A stretch of 64,000 nt of DNA from Trichocoleus desertorum ATA4-8-CV12 (GTDB lineage: Bacteria; Cyanobacteriota; Cyanobacteriia; FACHB-46): the NCBI GenBank assembly GCA_019358975.1, contig JAHHIL010000001.1, positions 496,001 through 560,000 of the forward strand, in the 5' to 3' direction. The translations under genes and the position numbers were made by a program. Below are positions 26,202 through 37,380 of the stretch, one piece after another. The notes under the pieces were generated by a model that was given only the letters and a program-made list of their open reading frames with translations, did not search any database and was not told the DNA's origin. Every line of letters begins with the position of its first letter. The stretch's first letter is position 1.

Positions 26202-26834
26202 ATGGTTAACTGTGTAGTTCGAGACTGGGAAGGAAAGGAAGTCGGAGAGGCTCCCCTAGAGCTCCGCGTTGCAAAAGAAGGGACAGCCTCTCACGTAGTT
26301 CACCGAGCCTTGGTTCGTCAACTGGCGAATGCTCGTCAAGGAACTGCGAGTACCAAAACCCGTGCAGAGGTGAGTGGAGGGGGTCGTAAGCCCTGGCGCC
26401 AAAAAGGTACAGGTCGTGCTCGTGCTGGTTCGAACCGTTCCCCCCTATGGCGGGGTGGCGGTGTAATCTTTGGTCCGAAGCCAAGAGATTACTCGATCAA
26501 GATGAATCGGAAAGAGCGTCGTTTGGCTTTGAGAACTGCTCTACAAAGTCGGTTCGAAGATTTGGTGATTGTGCAAGATTTTGCTGATCAACTGCCTCGG
26601 CCAAAAACTAAGGAATTGGTATCCGCGATCGCTCGTTGGGGAGTTGATCCAGCCGCTAAAGTTCTGCTGATCTTGCCTGAGCGTGCCGAAACTATTTATC
26701 TCTCAGCTCGCAACATCCCTAACCTGAGACTCATCTCTGCATCCAACTTGAATGTCTTCGACATCCTTGCTGCGGACCAGATTGTGACCACAGCATCTGC
26801 TCTTACGAAAATCCAGGAGGTCTACGGTGACTAA
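26202..26834 (+). CDS. rplD: 50S ribosomal protein L4
   Basis: 210 residues starting [19 protein letters not shown], with the extended-loop motif [40 protein letters not shown] that lines the exit tunnel. An upstream in-frame codon at 26148 would add 18 residues outside the family. The ATG at 26202 has AAAGAGAGA upstream. It overlaps rplW by 8 bp. In E. coli L4 represses its own operon; here it is encoded second. Confidence 0.97.
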   Translation: MVNCVVRDWEGKEVGEAPLELRVAKEGTASHVVHRALVRQLANARQGTASTKTRAEVSGGGRKPWRQKGTGRARAGSNRSPLWRGGGVIFGPKPRDYSIKMNRKERRLALRTALQSRFEDLVIVQDFADQLPRPKTKELVSAIARWGVDPAAKVLLILPERAETIYLSARNIPNLRLISASNLNVFDILAADQIVTTASALTKIQEVYGD

Positions 26835-27129
26835 GGCTAATCCTCGCTCCCTAGCAGACTTGATTCGCCGTCCTCTGGTAACTGAGAAGGCAACCCGACT
26901 GCTAGAGGACAACAAATACACCTTTGAAGTTGCTCCTCAAGCTACTAAGCCACAAATCAAAGCGGCGATCCAAGAACTATTTGAAGTCCGCGTCATTGGT
27001 GTCAACACCCAAAGACCTCCTTTAAAGCAGCGTCGAGTTGGCAAGTTTATGGGTCATCGCCCCCAGTACAAGCGGGCGATCGTAACTCTAGCAGCAGGGG
27101 ATTCTATTACTCTGTTCCCTGAAGTTTAG
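26827..27129 (+). CDS. rplW: 50S ribosomal protein L23
   Basis: 100 residues from GTG, with a strong AGGAGGT site inside the end of rplD and an 8-bp overlap. [41 protein letters not shown] is typical. L23 sits at the tunnel exit and docks trigger factor and SRP. Confidence 0.97.
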   Translation: MTKANPRSLADLIRRPLVTEKATRLLEDNKYTFEVAPQATKPQIKAAIQELFEVRVIGVNTQRPPLKQRRVGKFMGHRPQYKRAIVTLAAGDSITLFPEV

Positions 27130-27224
27130 AGTTCTTCCTTGTACTGTCGGTAGGGGCGTATTTTGATATAGCCCGTACTAGCGACATTGTTGAATGGTCT
27201 ACTAGTCAACCAAGAGTTTGAGTT

Positions 27225-28088
27225 ATGGGCATCCGTTCTTATCGGCCATATACCCCTGGAACTCGTCAGCGTACCGTCTCAGACTTCGATGAGATTACAC
27301 GTAGCGAGCCAGAAAAATCTTTAACAGTTTCAGTTCACCGCGCTAAAGGTCGGAACAACCGGGGTGTAATTACCACTCGCCATCGGGGTGGTGGTCACAA
27401 ACGCCTCTACCGTATTATTGACTTTCGTCGTGACAAGCGCAGCATTCAGGCGCGGGTTGTATCGATCGAATACGATCCCAATCGCAATGCTCGCATCGCC
27501 CTTCTCCATTATCGCGATGGCGAAAAGCGTTACATTCTTCATCCCCTAGGTCTTAAAGTTGACACTGTAATAGTTGCTGGCCCTGATTCCCCGATTGAAG
27601 TTGGTAATGCGCTGCCCCTGAGCAACATCCCCTTAGGTACTGCCGTACATAACGTTGAGTTGGCACCAGGGAAAGGCGGACAAATTGTCCGGGCTGCCGG
27701 AGCTAGTGCTCAGGTTGTCGCTAAAGAAGGGGCTTTTGTCACCCTGAAGCTGCCTTCTGGTGAAGTTCGCTTGATTCGCCGAGAGTGCTACGCCACGATT
27801 GGTCAGGTGGGCAATGCCGAAGCTAGAAATATCAGCTTGGGTAAAGCAGGCCGTAAGCGCCACCTAGGACGTAGACCGGAAGTGCGAGGCAGCGTCATGA
27901 ACCCAGTGGATCACCCTCACGGTGGTGGTGAAGGTCGCGCTCCCATTGGTAGAAGCGGGCCTGTTACTCCTTGGGGTAAGCCAACTCTGGGATACAAGAC
28001 TCGCAAGAAGCGGAAACTAAGCGATGCCTTGATTGTCCGTCGCCGTCGTAAGTCTTCCAAGCGGGGTCGTGGCGGTCGGGAGTCCTAA
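27225..28088 (+). CDS. rplB: 50S ribosomal protein L2
   Basis: 287 residues, full length. [31 protein letters not shown] and the C-terminal [29 protein letters not shown], with the conserved His near the peptidyl transferase centre, are present. A 95-bp spacer separates it from rplW. Confidence 0.98.
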   Translation: MGIRSYRPYTPGTRQRTVSDFDEITRSEPEKSLTVSVHRAKGRNNRGVITTRHRGGGHKRLYRIIDFRRDKRSIQARVVSIEYDPNRNARIALLHYRDGEKRYILHPLGLKVDTVIVAGPDSPIEVGNALPLSNIPLGTAVHNVELAPGKGGQIVRAAGASAQVVAKEGAFVTLKLPSGEVRLIRRECYATIGQVGNAEARNISLGKAGRKRHLGRRPEVRGSVMNPVDHPHGGGEGRAPIGRSGPVTPWGKPTLGYKTRKKRKLSDALIVRRRRKSSKRGRGGRES

Positions 28089-28178
28089 ATCTCTTGGCTT
28101 CTGATGTAGGCTCTCAAGCTGGGTCTGCATCGACTCTTGATTAGAACGATTTGTAATCACCGATAGGTTGACTGAGCT

Positions 28179-28457
28179 ATGTCTCGTTCCTTAAAAAAAG
28201 GCCCTTTTGTTGCTGACCACTTAATGAGCAAGATTGAAGCATTGAATGCTAGGGGCGAAAAGCAAGTTATCAAAACTTGGTCTAGAGCCTCCACCATTCT
28301 GCCGCAAATGATTGGTCATACCGTGGCGGTTCACAATGGTCGTCAACATGTTCCTGTATATTTGACCGAGCAAATGGTGGGTCACAAACTAGGAGAGTTT
28401 GCTCCGACTCGCACATTTCGCGGTCACTCTAAGAGTGACAAGAAGGCTCGTCGGTAA
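28179..28457 (+). CDS. rpsS: 30S ribosomal protein S19
   Basis: 92 residues: [48 protein letters not shown] and [18 protein letters not shown] are S19 hallmarks. S19 binds 16S rRNA in the small-subunit head with S13. The gene has a standard ATG and the usual place after rplB. Confidence 0.98.
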   Translation: MSRSLKKGPFVADHLMSKIEALNARGEKQVIKTWSRASTILPQMIGHTVAVHNGRQHVPVYLTEQMVGHKLGEFAPTRTFRGHSKSDKKARR

Positions 28458-28554
28458 AAAGATGTGAGGGTTTAGCCGTTTGCTTCAGCCTGTGAGTTGG
28501 AGATTGGAAACCTATTTTGCAGGCTGCTAGCCAGAGGGATAGAAGGGTAAATTT

Positions 28555-28911
28555 ATGGCTGTTGATACAACTGAAGTAAAAGCGATCGCACGCTACATCC
28601 GCATGTCCCCCCACAAGGTTCGGCGGGTTCTAGATCAAATCCGGGGTCGGTCTTATCGAGAAGCGCTGATTATTCTGGAATTTATGCCCTATCGGGCTTG
28701 TGAGCCTGTACTTAAAGTTTTACGCTCTGCTGTTGCTAATGCTGAGCACAATGCTGGACTCGACCCAGCTACCTTGGTGGTTAGCCAAGCCTTTGCTGAC
28801 CAAGGTTCTACCTTAAAGCGCTTCAGACCTCGGGCTCAGGGTCGCGCCTATCAAATTCGTAAACCTACCTGCCACATTACTGTAGCGGTTGCGCCTCAAG
28901 GGGATGCATAG
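28555..28911 (+). CDS. rplV: 50S ribosomal protein L22
   Basis: 118 residues; [27 protein letters not shown] and the beta-hairpin [20 protein letters not shown] that lines the exit tunnel are present. The ATG is preceded by AGAAGGGT. It lies between rpsS and rpsC as in other bacteria. Confidence 0.98.
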   Translation: MAVDTTEVKAIARYIRMSPHKVRRVLDQIRGRSYREALIILEFMPYRACEPVLKVLRSAVANAEHNAGLDPATLVVSQAFADQGSTLKRFRPRAQGRAYQIRKPTCHITVAVAPQGDA

Positions 28912-28983
28912 ATAGGACGCTTCTTCGTATCTCTATCCCCTTAACTTAGCTAGCCCTTTACTGCTTTTATTGAGGACGTATTC

Positions 28984-29715
28984 GTGGGACAGAAAATTCA
29001 TCCAGTTGGTTTTCGTTTGGGTACAACCCAAGAACACCGCTCCCGTTGGTTCGCTGAACCTAACCGTTACCCAGAGCTTTTGCAGGAAGATTACAAAATT
29101 CGTCAGTTTGTCCAGAAAAATCTGAACAATGCTGGCATCTCTGAAATTCGAGTCGAGCGCAAAGCCGATCAAATTGACCTAGAAATTCGTACTGCTCGTC
29201 CTGGCGTCGTTGTAGGACGTGGTGGTACTGGGATCGAATCTCTGCGCGCTGGGCTACAAGCAGCACTGGGCAGCAGCGATCGCCAAATCCGCATCAACGT
29301 TGTAGAAGTTGCTCGTGTAGATGCCGACGCAGCTCTGATCGCTGAATATATTGCTCAACAGCTAGAGCGTCGGGTCTCTTTCCGACGAGTAGTGCGTCAA
29401 GCAATCCAAAGAGCGCAACGAGCTGGGATTGAAGGGATCAGAATTCAAGTGAGCGGTCGCTTGAATGGAGCAGAAATTGCTCGTCCTGAGTGGACTCGTG
29501 AAGGTAGAGTTCCCCTTCATACCCTACGTGCCGATATTGATTATTCCTATCGCACCGCTCAAACCATCTATGGAGTGTTAGGGATCAAAGTTTGGGTGTT
29601 CAAGGGTGAAATCATCCCTGGGCAAGAAGAACCCGCTCCCGCAGGAAACACTCAGCCTCGTCGTCGTCAGCAACGCCGCCGTCAGCAATTTGAAGACCGC
29701 TCTAATGAAGGTTGA
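28984..29715 (+). CDS. rpsC: 30S ribosomal protein S3
   Basis: 243 residues from [27 protein letters not shown], then a KH domain with [16 protein letters not shown], and the conserved [34 protein letters not shown]. The C-terminal tail is rich in Arg and Gln ([13 protein letters not shown]), a common lineage-specific extension. S3 forms part of the mRNA entry site. Confidence 0.97.
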   Translation: MGQKIHPVGFRLGTTQEHRSRWFAEPNRYPELLQEDYKIRQFVQKNLNNAGISEIRVERKADQIDLEIRTARPGVVVGRGGTGIESLRAGLQAALGSSDRQIRINVVEVARVDADAALIAEYIAQQLERRVSFRRVVRQAIQRAQRAGIEGIRIQVSGRLNGAEIARPEWTREGRVPLHTLRADIDYSYRTAQTIYGVLGIKVWVFKGEIIPGQEEPAPAGNTQPRRRQQRRRQQFEDRSNEG

Positions 29716-29791
29716 TTGCGAAGTCTGAGCATAGACATAGGATTGCTAAACATCAGCTTTAAGTTGATCGCCTACAGATTGGAATCGAATC

Positions 29792-30235
29792 ATGTTAAGT
29801 CCCAGAAGAACTAAATTTAGAAAGCAACAGCGCGGTCGAATGCGCGGTATGGCGACTAAAGGGAATACGCTCAACTTCGGTGATTTCGGGTTGCAAGCGT
29901 TGGAACCCTCTTGGATTACCTCCCGCCAAATTGAGGCTAGTCGTCGAGCCATGACTCGCTACATTCGCCGGGGCGGTAAAATCTGGATTCGGATTTTCCC
30001 TGATAAGCCTGTAACGATGCGTCCTGCTGAAACCCGGATGGGTTCTGGTAAAGGTAACCCTGAATTTTGGGTGGCTGTTGTGAAGCCAGGTCGAATCTTA
30101 TTTGAGATTGGTGGGGTGCCAGAAGCAACCGCTCGTGAGGCGATGCGCTTGGCTTCCTTCAAGCTACCTATTAAGACTAAAGTAATTGTTCGTGAAGTAG
30201 CGGCAGAAGCAGAAGCGCCCGCTCAGGAGTCCTAG
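29792..30235 (+). CDS. rplP: 50S ribosomal protein L16
   Basis: 147 residues: [25 protein letters not shown] and the conserved [25 protein letters not shown] identify L16, which sits beside the A-site tRNA. rpmC follows after 3 bp with its AGGAG site inside the rplP end. Confidence 0.98.
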   Translation: MLSPRRTKFRKQQRGRMRGMATKGNTLNFGDFGLQALEPSWITSRQIEASRRAMTRYIRRGGKIWIRIFPDKPVTMRPAETRMGSGKGNPEFWVAVVKPGRILFEIGGVPEATAREAMRLASFKLPIKTKVIVREVAAEAEAPAQES

Positions 30236-30238
30236 GCT

Positions 30239-30475
30239 ATGTCTCTTCCTAAGATTGATGAGGTAAGAAACCTCAGTGATGAAGAACTCAATGACAGAAT
30301 TCTGGCTGTAAAGCGTCAGTTGTTTGAATTGCGCATGCAAAAAGCAACTCGACAGTTGGATAAGTCACATCAGTTTAAGCATGCTCGGCACCAGCTGGCT
30401 CAACTTATGACAGTGGAAAGAGCGCGCCAGATAGCTGCATCCTCAACCACGCAGTCAGCCACAGAACAGGAGTAG
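30239..30475 (+). CDS. rpmC: 50S ribosomal protein L29
   Basis: 78 residues: [52 protein letters not shown] is the two-helix L29 fold next to L23 at the tunnel exit. The gene starts 3 bp after rplP and is followed by rpsQ after 7 bp. Confidence 0.96.
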   Translation: MSLPKIDEVRNLSDEELNDRILAVKRQLFELRMQKATRQLDKSHQFKHARHQLAQLMTVERARQIAASSTTQSATEQE

Positions 30476-30482
30476 GCAATCA

Positions 30483-30734
30483 ATGGCAGTTAAAGAAAGA
30501 GTTGGCTTGGTTGTCAGCGACAAAATGGACAAGACAGTAGTCGTGGCGGTAGAGAATAGAGCACCTCACTCCAAATACGGCAAGATCATGGTACGCACCA
30601 AGCGTTACAAAGCCCATGATGAAGAGAACAAATGTCATGTGGGCGATCGCGTCCGCATTCGTGAAACTCGACCTCTCAGCCGCACCAAGCGCTGGATTGT
30701 CAGTGACATCCTTAATAGTGCTTCACAAGTCTAG
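30483..30734 (+). CDS. rpsQ: 30S ribosomal protein S17
   Basis: 83 residues: [26 protein letters not shown] and [32 protein letters not shown] are diagnostic of this OB-fold primary binder of 16S rRNA. AGGAG lies about 10 bp before the ATG, in the end of rpmC. Confidence 0.97.
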   Translation: MAVKERVGLVVSDKMDKTVVVAVENRAPHSKYGKIMVRTKRYKAHDEENKCHVGDRVRIRETRPLSRTKRWIVSDILNSASQV

Positions 30735-30751
30735 AACCAGGGAGACCAGAC

Positions 30752-31117
30752 GTGATTCAACAAGAGTCTTACCTTAATGTGGCTGACAATAGCGGTGCGC
30801 GCAAACTGATGTGTATCCGCGTTTTAGGGGGTAACCGCCGTTACGGTGGTGTTGGCGATGTCATTATCGCTGTCGTTAAGGATGCAATTCCTAACATGGG
30901 AGTCAAAAAGTCCGATGTAGTTCGAGCTGTGATTGTTCGAACCAAGAAAGGACTGAGACGCGATAGCGGCATGAGCATTCGCTTTGATGATAATGCAGCT
31001 GTCATTATTAACGCTGACGGCAACCCCAGGGGAACTCGCGTATTTGGCCCCGTAGCCCGTGAACTACGCGACAAAAACTTTACCAAAATTGTTTCTCTGG
31101 CTCCGGAGGTGCTGTAA
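30752..31117 (+). CDS. rplN: 50S ribosomal protein L14
   Basis: 121 residues from GTG, with GGGAGA upstream: [56 protein letters not shown] is the L14 signature. L14 contacts 16S rRNA in the intersubunit bridge. Its TAA overlaps the rplX ATG by one base. Confidence 0.98.
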   Translation: MIQQESYLNVADNSGARKLMCIRVLGGNRRYGGVGDVIIAVVKDAIPNMGVKKSDVVRAVIVRTKKGLRRDSGMSIRFDDNAAVIINADGNPRGTRVFGPVARELRDKNFTKIVSLAPEVL

Positions 31118-31470
31118 TGGCAAGCAAAAATCAAGTAACCACGCCAGTTCGTCACAGAATGCATGTGAAGAAAGGCGACACAGTTCAAATTATCGCTGGC
31201 AAAGAGAAAGGAACGATTGGTGAAGTCTTAAAGACCTATCCCAAGCTCAGCAAGGTGGTGGTTCAAGGGGTCAACGTCAAGACCAAGCACGTTAAGCCTC
31301 AGCAAGAAGGTGAATCAGGCCGAATTGTGACGACTGAAGCCCCCATCCATAGCTCTAACGTCATGCTCTATTCGACCAAGCAAAAAGTTGCTAGCCGCAT
31401 CTGCTATACCTTTGACGACAGCGGTCGTAAAGTACGGATGCTCAAGAAAACTGGCGAGATTATTGACTAG
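31117..31470 (+). CDS. rplX: 50S ribosomal protein L24
   Basis: 117 residues: [44 protein letters not shown] is the KOW domain of L24, an early assembly protein. The ATG overlaps the rplN stop (TAATG) and has GGAGGT upstream, so translation is coupled. Confidence 0.97.
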   Translation: MASKNQVTTPVRHRMHVKKGDTVQIIAGKEKGTIGEVLKTYPKLSKVVVQGVNVKTKHVKPQQEGESGRIVTTEAPIHSSNVMLYSTKQKVASRICYTFDDSGRKVRMLKKTGEIID

Positions 31471-31547
31471 ATAGAGTCAAGTTTTAACTCCAGGTAAATC
31501 ACTAGGCTTCATTTCCCTGACAAAGCCCAGGGGCAAAGGACGAAATC

Positions 31548-32090
31548 ATGGCGGGAAAGCTAAAAACCACTTATCAAGAACAAATCGTACCGAAGTTGAT
31601 GGATCAGTTTGGTTATACAAACATCCATCAAGTGCCGAAACTAGTGAAAGTCACTATTAACCGCGGTCTGGGAGAAGCTTCTCAAAATGCGAAAGCACTT
31701 GAGGCTTCTGTCAATGAAGTCGCAGTCATTACAGGTCAAAAGCCAGTTGTGACGAGAGCCAAGAAGGCGATCGCTGGTTTCAAAATTCGCGAAGGAATGC
31801 CTGTCGGTGTCATGGTTACCCTACGGGGCGATCGCATGTATTCCTTCCTAGAACGGCTTATTAATCTGTCACTGCCCCGAATTCGTGACTTTCGTGGCAT
31901 TAGTCCCAAGAGTTTTGATGGTCGTGGTAACTACACTCTGGGCGTGCGCGAGCAACTCATCTTCCCAGAGATTAGCTATGACAGCATCGATCAGATTCGT
32001 GGGATGGATATTTCAATCATTACAACTGCAAACAATGATGAGGAGGGCCGCGCCTTACTGAAAGAAATGGGAATGCCCTTTCGGGAGTAA
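31548..32090 (+). CDS. rplE: 50S ribosomal protein L5
   Basis: 180 residues: [49 protein letters not shown] and [29 protein letters not shown] define L5, part of the 5S rRNA complex. No rpsN follows between rplE and rpsH, as is normal in cyanobacteria. Confidence 0.98.
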   Translation: MAGKLKTTYQEQIVPKLMDQFGYTNIHQVPKLVKVTINRGLGEASQNAKALEASVNEVAVITGQKPVVTRAKKAIAGFKIREGMPVGVMVTLRGDRMYSFLERLINLSLPRIRDFRGISPKSFDGRGNYTLGVREQLIFPEISYDSIDQIRGMDISIITTANNDEEGRALLKEMGMPFRE

Positions 32091-32121
32091 TTAAGGCAGA
32101 CGGTTTCATAAAGAGGGAACT

Positions 32122-32523
32122 ATGGCGGCTAACGACACAATTGCAGACATGCTGACGCGTATTCGGAATGCAAATCTAGCGCGGCATCAGACTACAGAGG
32201 TTCCGGCAACTAGAATGACTCAAAATATTGCCAAAGTCCTCAAAAGTGAAGGTTTCATCTCTGACTTCGAAGAAGTTGGTGACGGGGTTCAGCGACATTT
32301 AGTCATTGCCCTGAAATATAAAGGAAAAAATCGTCGACCGATTATTACAGGCTTAAGACGGGTTAGCAAGCCAGGTTTGCGTGTCTACTCCAATCGTAGA
32401 GAACTACCGCGAGTGCTAGGCGGCATTGGCATTGCGATCATTTCTACTTCAAGCGGCATTATGACGGATCGTGAGGCACGTCGTAGTGGTGTTGGCGGCG
32501 AAGTGCTTTGCTATGTTTGGTAA
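32122..32523 (+). CDS. rpsH: 30S ribosomal protein S8
   Basis: 133 residues: [19 protein letters not shown] and the C-terminal [26 protein letters not shown] are S8 hallmarks. S8 binds the central domain of 16S rRNA and in E. coli represses the spc operon. AGAGGG precedes the ATG. Confidence 0.98.
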   Translation: MAANDTIADMLTRIRNANLARHQTTEVPATRMTQNIAKVLKSEGFISDFEEVGDGVQRHLVIALKYKGKNRRPIITGLRRVSKPGLRVYSNRRELPRVLGGIGIAIISTSSGIMTDREARRSGVGGEVLCYVW

Positions 32524-32606
32524 GCCAATCTACCAAGCAGAATCTTGTCGAGATGTACGGGAAACCCTAGATCCTGTTCATCTACATCAACCAGGAGTAT
32601 TCAGTC

Positions 32607-33146
32607 ATGTCTCGCATTGGTAAGCGTCCCATTAGTATTCCTCAGAAAGTGACTGTCACAATTGAGGGGCAACAAGTTGCCGTTCAAGGCCCAAAAGGTG
32701 AACTTTCTAGGACTCTACCGAATGAAGTGATTGTAGAGCAGGAAGGTGAAACCCTGCTAGTGAAGCGTCGTGATGAATCCCGTGCGGCTCGTCAGCGTCA
32801 TGGCTTATCCCGCACCCTAGTATCCAACATGGTAGAGGGTGTTTCTCAAGGGTTCCAGCGTCGTCTCGAAATTCAAGGGGTTGGATACCGCGCTCAAGTT
32901 CAAGGCCGAAACTTGATTCTGAGCGTTGGCTATAGCCATCCCGTTCAAATTGAGCCTCCCGATGGGGTTCAAATGGCCGTAGAAAACAACACTAACGTGA
33001 TTGTGAGCGGTATCGATAAAGAGATCGTTGGTAACATTGCAGCACGCATCCGTGCTGTTCGTCCGCCGGAGCCTTACAAGGGTAAGGGTATTCGCTACGC
33101 AGGTGAGTTCGTCAGACGCAAGGCTGGCAAGGCAGGGAAGAAATAG
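32607..33146 (+). CDS. rplF: 50S ribosomal protein L6
   Basis: 179 residues: [33 protein letters not shown], the two repeated L6 domains and the ending [28 protein letters not shown] are clear. L6 lies near the sarcin-ricin loop. AGGAG precedes the ATG and rplR follows after 2 bp. Confidence 0.98.
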   Translation: MSRIGKRPISIPQKVTVTIEGQQVAVQGPKGELSRTLPNEVIVEQEGETLLVKRRDESRAARQRHGLSRTLVSNMVEGVSQGFQRRLEIQGVGYRAQVQGRNLILSVGYSHPVQIEPPDGVQMAVENNTNVIVSGIDKEIVGNIAARIRAVRPPEPYKGKGIRYAGEFVRRKAGKAGKK

Positions 33147-33148
33147 AT

Positions 33149-33511
33149 ATGAAGCTTAATCGTAAAGAGTCAACACGTCGTCGGCATCGTCGAATCCGGC
33201 GAGATGTAGTAGGTACAGCAGAGCGCCCTCGGCTGTCAATTTTCCGCTCCCATCAACATATCTATGCCCAAGTTATTGATGATAGTAAGCAACGTACCCT
33301 AGCATCTGCTTCAACTTTGGAACCAGACCTGAAGACGAAGTTGTCGTCTAGCTCTACTTGTGATGCTTCTATTGAAGTCGGTAGACTAATTGCTCAGCGA
33401 TCGCTAGAGCAAGGCATTAAGCAAGTAGTTTTTGATCGGGGTGGGAATCTGTACCACGGTCGCGTGAAGTCGTTAGCAGATGCAGCTCGCGAAGGTGGTC
33501 TGGACTTCTAA
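33149..33511 (+). CDS. rplR: 50S ribosomal protein L18
   Basis: 120 residues: [40 protein letters not shown] and [26 protein letters not shown] identify L18, which binds 5S rRNA with L5. Starts 2 bp after rplF. Confidence 0.98.
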   Translation: MKLNRKESTRRRHRRIRRDVVGTAERPRLSIFRSHQHIYAQVIDDSKQRTLASASTLEPDLKTKLSSSSTCDASIEVGRLIAQRSLEQGIKQVVFDRGGNLYHGRVKSLADAAREGGLDF

Positions 33512-33621
33512 AGATCCTGTCATTGCTGTTAGAGCTGAAGGCCAACAATAGTCTGCTAGGTTACAAGTAGAAAGCTCAAAATTAGATATCGCTTCAGGTT
33601 ATCAAAACTCAGGACAGAAAC

Positions 33622-34143
33622 ATGGCGAATCGTCGTAAAAGCAACCGCACTCGTGAAAAAGAGGCCGACTGGCAAGAGCGAGTTGTGCAAATCCGCCGCG
33701 TGACTAAAGTAGTCAAAGGTGGTAAAAAACTCAGTTTTCGTGCGATCGTCGTTGTTGGTAACGAACGAGGCCAAGTGGGTGTTGGTGTCGGTAAGGCCAG
33801 CGACGTGATCGGCGCAGTCAAGAAGGGTGTCGCTGATGGGAAGAAGCACATTGTTGAGGTACCTCTCACCAAGGCCAACTCTATTCCTCACCCCGCAACT
33901 GGCGAGGGTGGTGGAGCTAAGGTCATGATGCGTCCTGCTGCACCTGGTACTGGGGTAATTGCTGGGGGTGCTGTACGGACAGTACTAGAGCTGGCAGGCG
34001 TTCGTAATATCCTGGCGAAACAGCTAGGATCTGGTAACCCACTCAGCAATGCTAGAGCTGCTGTTGAAGCTTTGGGTACTCTACGAACCTTCTCAGAAGT
34101 GGCCGAAGAGCGGGGCATTCCCATCGAAAATCTCTACGCTTAA
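33622..34143 (+). CDS. rpsE: 30S ribosomal protein S5
   Basis: 173 residues: [47 protein letters not shown] is the double-stranded RNA-binding domain, and [34 protein letters not shown] the C-terminal domain. S5 supports decoding fidelity and mRNA entry. No rpmD (L30) follows, as usual in cyanobacteria. Confidence 0.98.
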   Translation: MANRRKSNRTREKEADWQERVVQIRRVTKVVKGGKKLSFRAIVVVGNERGQVGVGVGKASDVIGAVKKGVADGKKHIVEVPLTKANSIPHPATGEGGGAKVMMRPAAPGTGVIAGGAVRTVLELAGVRNILAKQLGSGNPLSNARAAVEALGTLRTFSEVAEERGIPIENLYA

Positions 34144-34224
34144 GCCGGACTTTAACGAACGGTTTAGCTGCTGTAGGCACGCGGCGCGATCGCGTTTATA
34201 CAACTTGTTAACGGGTTTAAAATC

Positions 34225-34677
34225 ATGAGACTAGAAGATGCTCATCCCCAGCAGGGCTCTAAGAAGCGCCGTCGTCGTATCGGGCGAGGGATTGCTGCTG
34301 GACAGGGTGCAAGCGGTGGATTTGGCATGCGCGGTCAAAAGTCCAGATCAGGAAGCAGTACGCGCCCTGGTTTTGAAGGGGGGCAAATGCCTCTCTATCG
34401 CCGCTTGCCTAAGTTGAAGCACTTTACTGTAATCAATCGTAAGCAATATACCACCATCAATGTTAGCAAGCTGGCATCTTTGCCAGCAAACACAGAAGTT
34501 AGTTTGTCTTCTTTGCTGGAAGTAGGTTTGCTAACATCCGATGATGGTCCTCTGAAGGTATTAGGGGATGGCGAACTGAATGTTTCCCTGAGAGTTCAGG
34601 CTGCAGCCTTTACACAATCTGCGAAAGCAAAGATTGAAGCTGCAGGTGGCAGCTGCGAGGCATTAGAGGCAGAATAA
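34225..34677 (+). CDS. rplO: 50S ribosomal protein L15
   Basis: 150 residues: [53 protein letters not shown] is the Gly/Arg-rich L15 N-terminus that threads into 23S rRNA. The C-terminal domain ends [16 protein letters not shown]. secY follows after 80 bp. Confidence 0.98.
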   Translation: MRLEDAHPQQGSKKRRRRIGRGIAAGQGASGGFGMRGQKSRSGSSTRPGFEGGQMPLYRRLPKLKHFTVINRKQYTTINVSKLASLPANTEVSLSSLLEVGLLTSDDGPLKVLGDGELNVSLRVQAAAFTQSAKAKIEAAGGSCEALEAE

Positions 34678-34757
34678 GGTTTAGCATGAGTGCAGAAGTA
34701 ATTCGAGCCAGAGTTGCTTCTGCCGCATTGCATTTAGCTTTGTAGAGGGAGCCCTTC

Positions 34758-36062
34758 ATGGTTGTTAGTCGGGACAAAACTCCAAGCGCCCAAGAAACTT
34801 TTGCCCAAATGGCTCAAGCTGCTGGCCTGAGAAGTCGGCTGCTTTTAACTATTGGCTTGTTAATCTTAGTTCGCTTGGGCATCTTTCTTCCAATACCAGG
34901 AATCGATCGAGTCGCATTTGCTCAAAATATTCAGAATAACCAAGCGCTAGGATTTCTAGACTTGTTCGCCGGGGGCGGACTGATGGCGCTTGGTATCTTT
35001 GCGTTAGGTATTCTACCTTTCATTAATGCTTCTATCATTTTGCAATTGCTGACGGCAGCAATTCCTGCTTTAGAAGATTTACAGAAAAACGAAGGCGAAG
35101 CTGGGCGACGCAAAATCTCTCAGATTACTCGCTACGTGGCTTTAGGTTGGGCCATTATTCAAAGTGTTGGCATCACAGTTGGTCTGATTCGACCTTATGC
35201 AGAAAACTGGGGTCCCCTGTTTGTGGTTCAAACAGTCCTAGCTTTGACCGCAGGATCGATGTTTGTGATGTGGGCGGGTGAGGTGATTACAGAGCGGGGC
35301 ATTGGTAACGGCGCCTCTCTCTTGATCTTCCTTAATATTGTCTCTGGCTTACCTAGATCTTTAGGGCAGACGATTGAGCTAGCTCAAGGTGGCGATCGCA
35401 ACATTGTCGGCGGTGTCATTATCTTGCTCCTGGTCTTCCTGGCGATGATTGTGGGAATTGTGTTCGTGCAAGAAGGAACACGCCGAATTCCAATCATCTC
35501 AGCTCGTCGCCAAGTAGGCCGCCGGATGTACTTAGAGAAGAGTAGCTATTTGCCGCTGCGTCTCAATCAGGGCGGTGTTATGCCAATTATTTTTGCATCC
35601 GCCGTTTTGACTCTACCTGCTTTCTTGACTCAGGTTATAAAGAACCAGGCTTTTAGTCAGTTTATTACCACCTATCTCAGTCCCACCTCTTGGTTGCATG
35701 TAGTTCTGTATCTGGTGCTCATTGTTTTCTTTAGCTATTTCTACTCTTCCTTGATCGTCAACCCTGTTGACATGGCTCAGAACCTAAAGAAGATGGGCGC
35801 TAGCATTCCAGGTATTCGTCCTGGCAGGGCTACTAGTGAGTATGTGGAACGAGTTATTAACCGTTTAACTTTCCTAGGAGCAATCTTCTTAGGTTTGGTA
35901 GCGACTATTCCTACTGCGGTTGAAAGCGCAACTCGAGTTCCTACCTTTCGAGGGTTAGGAGCAACTTCTCTGCTGATCTTAGTAGGCGTGGCGATCGACA
36001 CGGCGAAACAAATTCAAACTTACGTCATCTCTCAGCGATACGAAGGAATGGTGAAGCAATAG
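34758..36062 (+). CDS. secY: Preprotein translocase subunit SecY
   Basis: 434 residues and about ten transmembrane helices. [14 protein letters not shown] (helix 1), [27 protein letters not shown] (plug region and helix 2), [20 protein letters not shown] and [12 protein letters not shown]-like [26 protein letters not shown], the conserved cytoplasmic loop for SecA and ribosome contact, are present. In cyanobacteria one SecY serves plasma and thylakoid membranes. AGAGGGAG precedes the ATG; its stop overlaps the adk start. Confidence 0.98.
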   Translation: MVVSRDKTPSAQETFAQMAQAAGLRSRLLLTIGLLILVRLGIFLPIPGIDRVAFAQNIQNNQALGFLDLFAGGGLMALGIFALGILPFINASIILQLLTAAIPALEDLQKNEGEAGRRKISQITRYVALGWAIIQSVGITVGLIRPYAENWGPLFVVQTVLALTAGSMFVMWAGEVITERGIGNGASLLIFLNIVSGLPRSLGQTIELAQGGDRNIVGGVIILLLVFLAMIVGIVFVQEGTRRIPIISARRQVGRRMYLEKSSYLPLRLNQGGVMPIIFASAVLTLPAFLTQVIKNQAFSQFITTYLSPTSWLHVVLYLVLIVFFSYFYSSLIVNPVDMAQNLKKMGASIPGIRPGRATSEYVERVINRLTFLGAIFLGLVATIPTAVESATRVPTFRGLGATSLLILVGVAIDTAKQIQTYVISQRYEGMVKQ

Positions 36063-36616
36063 TGACGCGATTGATCTTCCTGGGTCCACCAGGAGCTGGT
36101 AAGGGGACTCAAGCTCAAGTCTTGGCCAATCTTCTGCAAATTCCTCATATCTCTACAGGCGATATTTTGCGAGATAATGTGACTCGGCAGACCGATCTCG
36201 GTCAAAAAGCCCAGTCATACATGGACCAAGGAGAGTTAGTTCCCGATCAACTAATTCTTGACATGATCCAGGCAAGATTAAGTCAAGAGGATGCGTCATC
36301 AGGTTGGATCTTAGATGGTTTTCCTCGCAACGTAGCACAGGCCGTATTTCTAGACGAACTACTCACAAAGATCGGTTTGTCCTACGATCGGGTAATAAGT
36401 CTAGAAGTTCCAGATGAAGTTTTAGTCGAGCGTTTGCTAAAGCGGCTCCGTAAGGACGATACAGAAGCTGTGATTCGGCATCGTCTGGCTGTTTACCACG
36501 AGCAAACAGCTCCTCTAATCAGCTTCTATCGCGATCGCCAGCAACTGGTTTCAGTGGATGGCAATCAATCAATGGAAGCAGTTACTAACGCTTTGCAGGC
36601 AGCTGTGAAGCCATGA
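36062..36616 (+). CDS. adk: Adenylate kinase
   Basis: 184 residues from GTG, overlapping the secY stop by one base (TAGTG). It converts AMP and ATP to two ADP. The P-loop is [26 protein letters not shown] and the short lid [18 protein letters not shown] are visible. This is the short-lid form lacking the zinc-binding insertion. The secY-adk order is widely conserved. Confidence 0.97.
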   Translation: MTRLIFLGPPGAGKGTQAQVLANLLQIPHISTGDILRDNVTRQTDLGQKAQSYMDQGELVPDQLILDMIQARLSQEDASSGWILDGFPRNVAQAVFLDELLTKIGLSYDRVISLEVPDEVLVERLLKRLRKDDTEAVIRHRLAVYHEQTAPLISFYRDRQQLVSVDGNQSMEAVTNALQAAVKP

Positions 36617-36722
36617 TCTTATCGCTGTTACCGCAATTACTAGGGTGATCGCCGATTAGGTATAGCGCAGCATGGTAGGTAGAGTTGGTAGGACTGCAAC
36701 TTCCAACAGCTCTGTTCTAGAT

Positions 36723-36752
36723 TTGATAGCCTGGGAATGAAAGGTTAATTAT
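36723..36752 (+). promoter_or_regulatory. Weak promoter-like pair upstream of infA
   Basis: TTGATA, an 18-base spacer, then AATTAT (four of six matches to TATAAT). It lies in the 228-bp gap between adk and infA. Support is by hexamer resemblance only. Confidence 0.3.
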
Positions 36753-36844
36753 CTATGCTCAGGATGTTTCCTTTCTGGGGTAGGCAATTAACCTATCTTT
36801 GTGTCTGTGGATCTAAAACAATCCAAGTTTTTAGGAGAAGTGAA

Positions 36845-37072
36845 TTGTCTAAACAAGATCTGATCGAAATGGAAGGAACTGTTACAGAATCCTTGCCTAA
36901 TGCTATGTTTCGCGTTGACTTAGACAATGGATTCAACGTCCTAGCCCATATCTCTGGGAAGATTCGTCGCAACTACATCAAAATTTTGCCAGGCGATCGC
37001 GTCAAAGTTGAACTGACCCCTTATGACCTCACTAAAGGTCGAATTACTTATCGTCTGCGTAACAAGAAGTAA
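36845..37072 (+). CDS. infA: Translation initiation factor IF-1
   Basis: 75 residues from TTG at 36845, with AGGAGA six bases upstream: [74 protein letters not shown] is full-length IF1, an OB-fold protein that blocks the A site during initiation. An upstream in-frame ATG (36755) would add 30 residues unlike the family and precedes the ribosome site, so it is rejected. Confidence 0.97.
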   Translation: MSKQDLIEMEGTVTESLPNAMFRVDLDNGFNVLAHISGKIRRNYIKILPGDRVKVELTPYDLTKGRITYRLRNKK

Positions 37073-37118
37073 GTAATCATAACTTCCCTAGAAGTTAGCG
37101 GTTGCTAAGATAATTTGT

Positions 37119-37148
37119 TTGACGCAAATTATAGAAATTTGATATAAT
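37119..37148 (+). promoter_or_regulatory. Near-consensus sigma70-type promoter upstream of rpmJ
   Basis: TTGACG (37119-37124), an 18-base spacer, then a perfect TATAAT (37143-37148), eleven of twelve consensus bases. It lies 31 bp before the rpmJ ATG, inside the long cluster, so it could give the rpmJ-rpsM-rpsK-rpoA-rplQ segment its own transcription. Confidence 0.7.
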
Positions 37149-37179
37149 ATCACTTTTGTAGTGCTGCCGAGACTAAGGC

Positions 37180-37293
37180 ATGAAAGTTCGAGCATCTGTC
37201 CGGAAAATTTGTGAGAAGTGCCGCGTGATTCGCCGTCGCGGTCGAGTGATGGTGATCTGCTCCAATCCAAAACACAAGCAGCGCCAAGGCTAA
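37180..37293 (+). CDS. rpmJ: 50S ribosomal protein L36
   Basis: 37-residue zinc-ribbon protein: [17 protein letters not shown] followed by [20 protein letters not shown]. The CxxC and C-x4-H ligands are intact, so this is the zinc-binding form. It lies between infA and rpsM as expected in bacterial and plastid genomes. Confidence 0.97.
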   Translation: MKVRASVRKICEKCRVIRRRGRVMVICSNPKHKQRQG

Positions 37294-37380
37294 TTGATTC
37301 ATCTTATACAGTACAGATGCCAACCAGCATCTTTGTTGTTGAAGATCACAGCAGGAAAGCAAAATTAGGGAGTAGAAGAC

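Noticed and set aside
31471-32121. Expected rpsN (S14) between rplE and rpsH
   Set aside because: Not present; cyanobacteria encode S14 elsewhere, so this is not a deletion.
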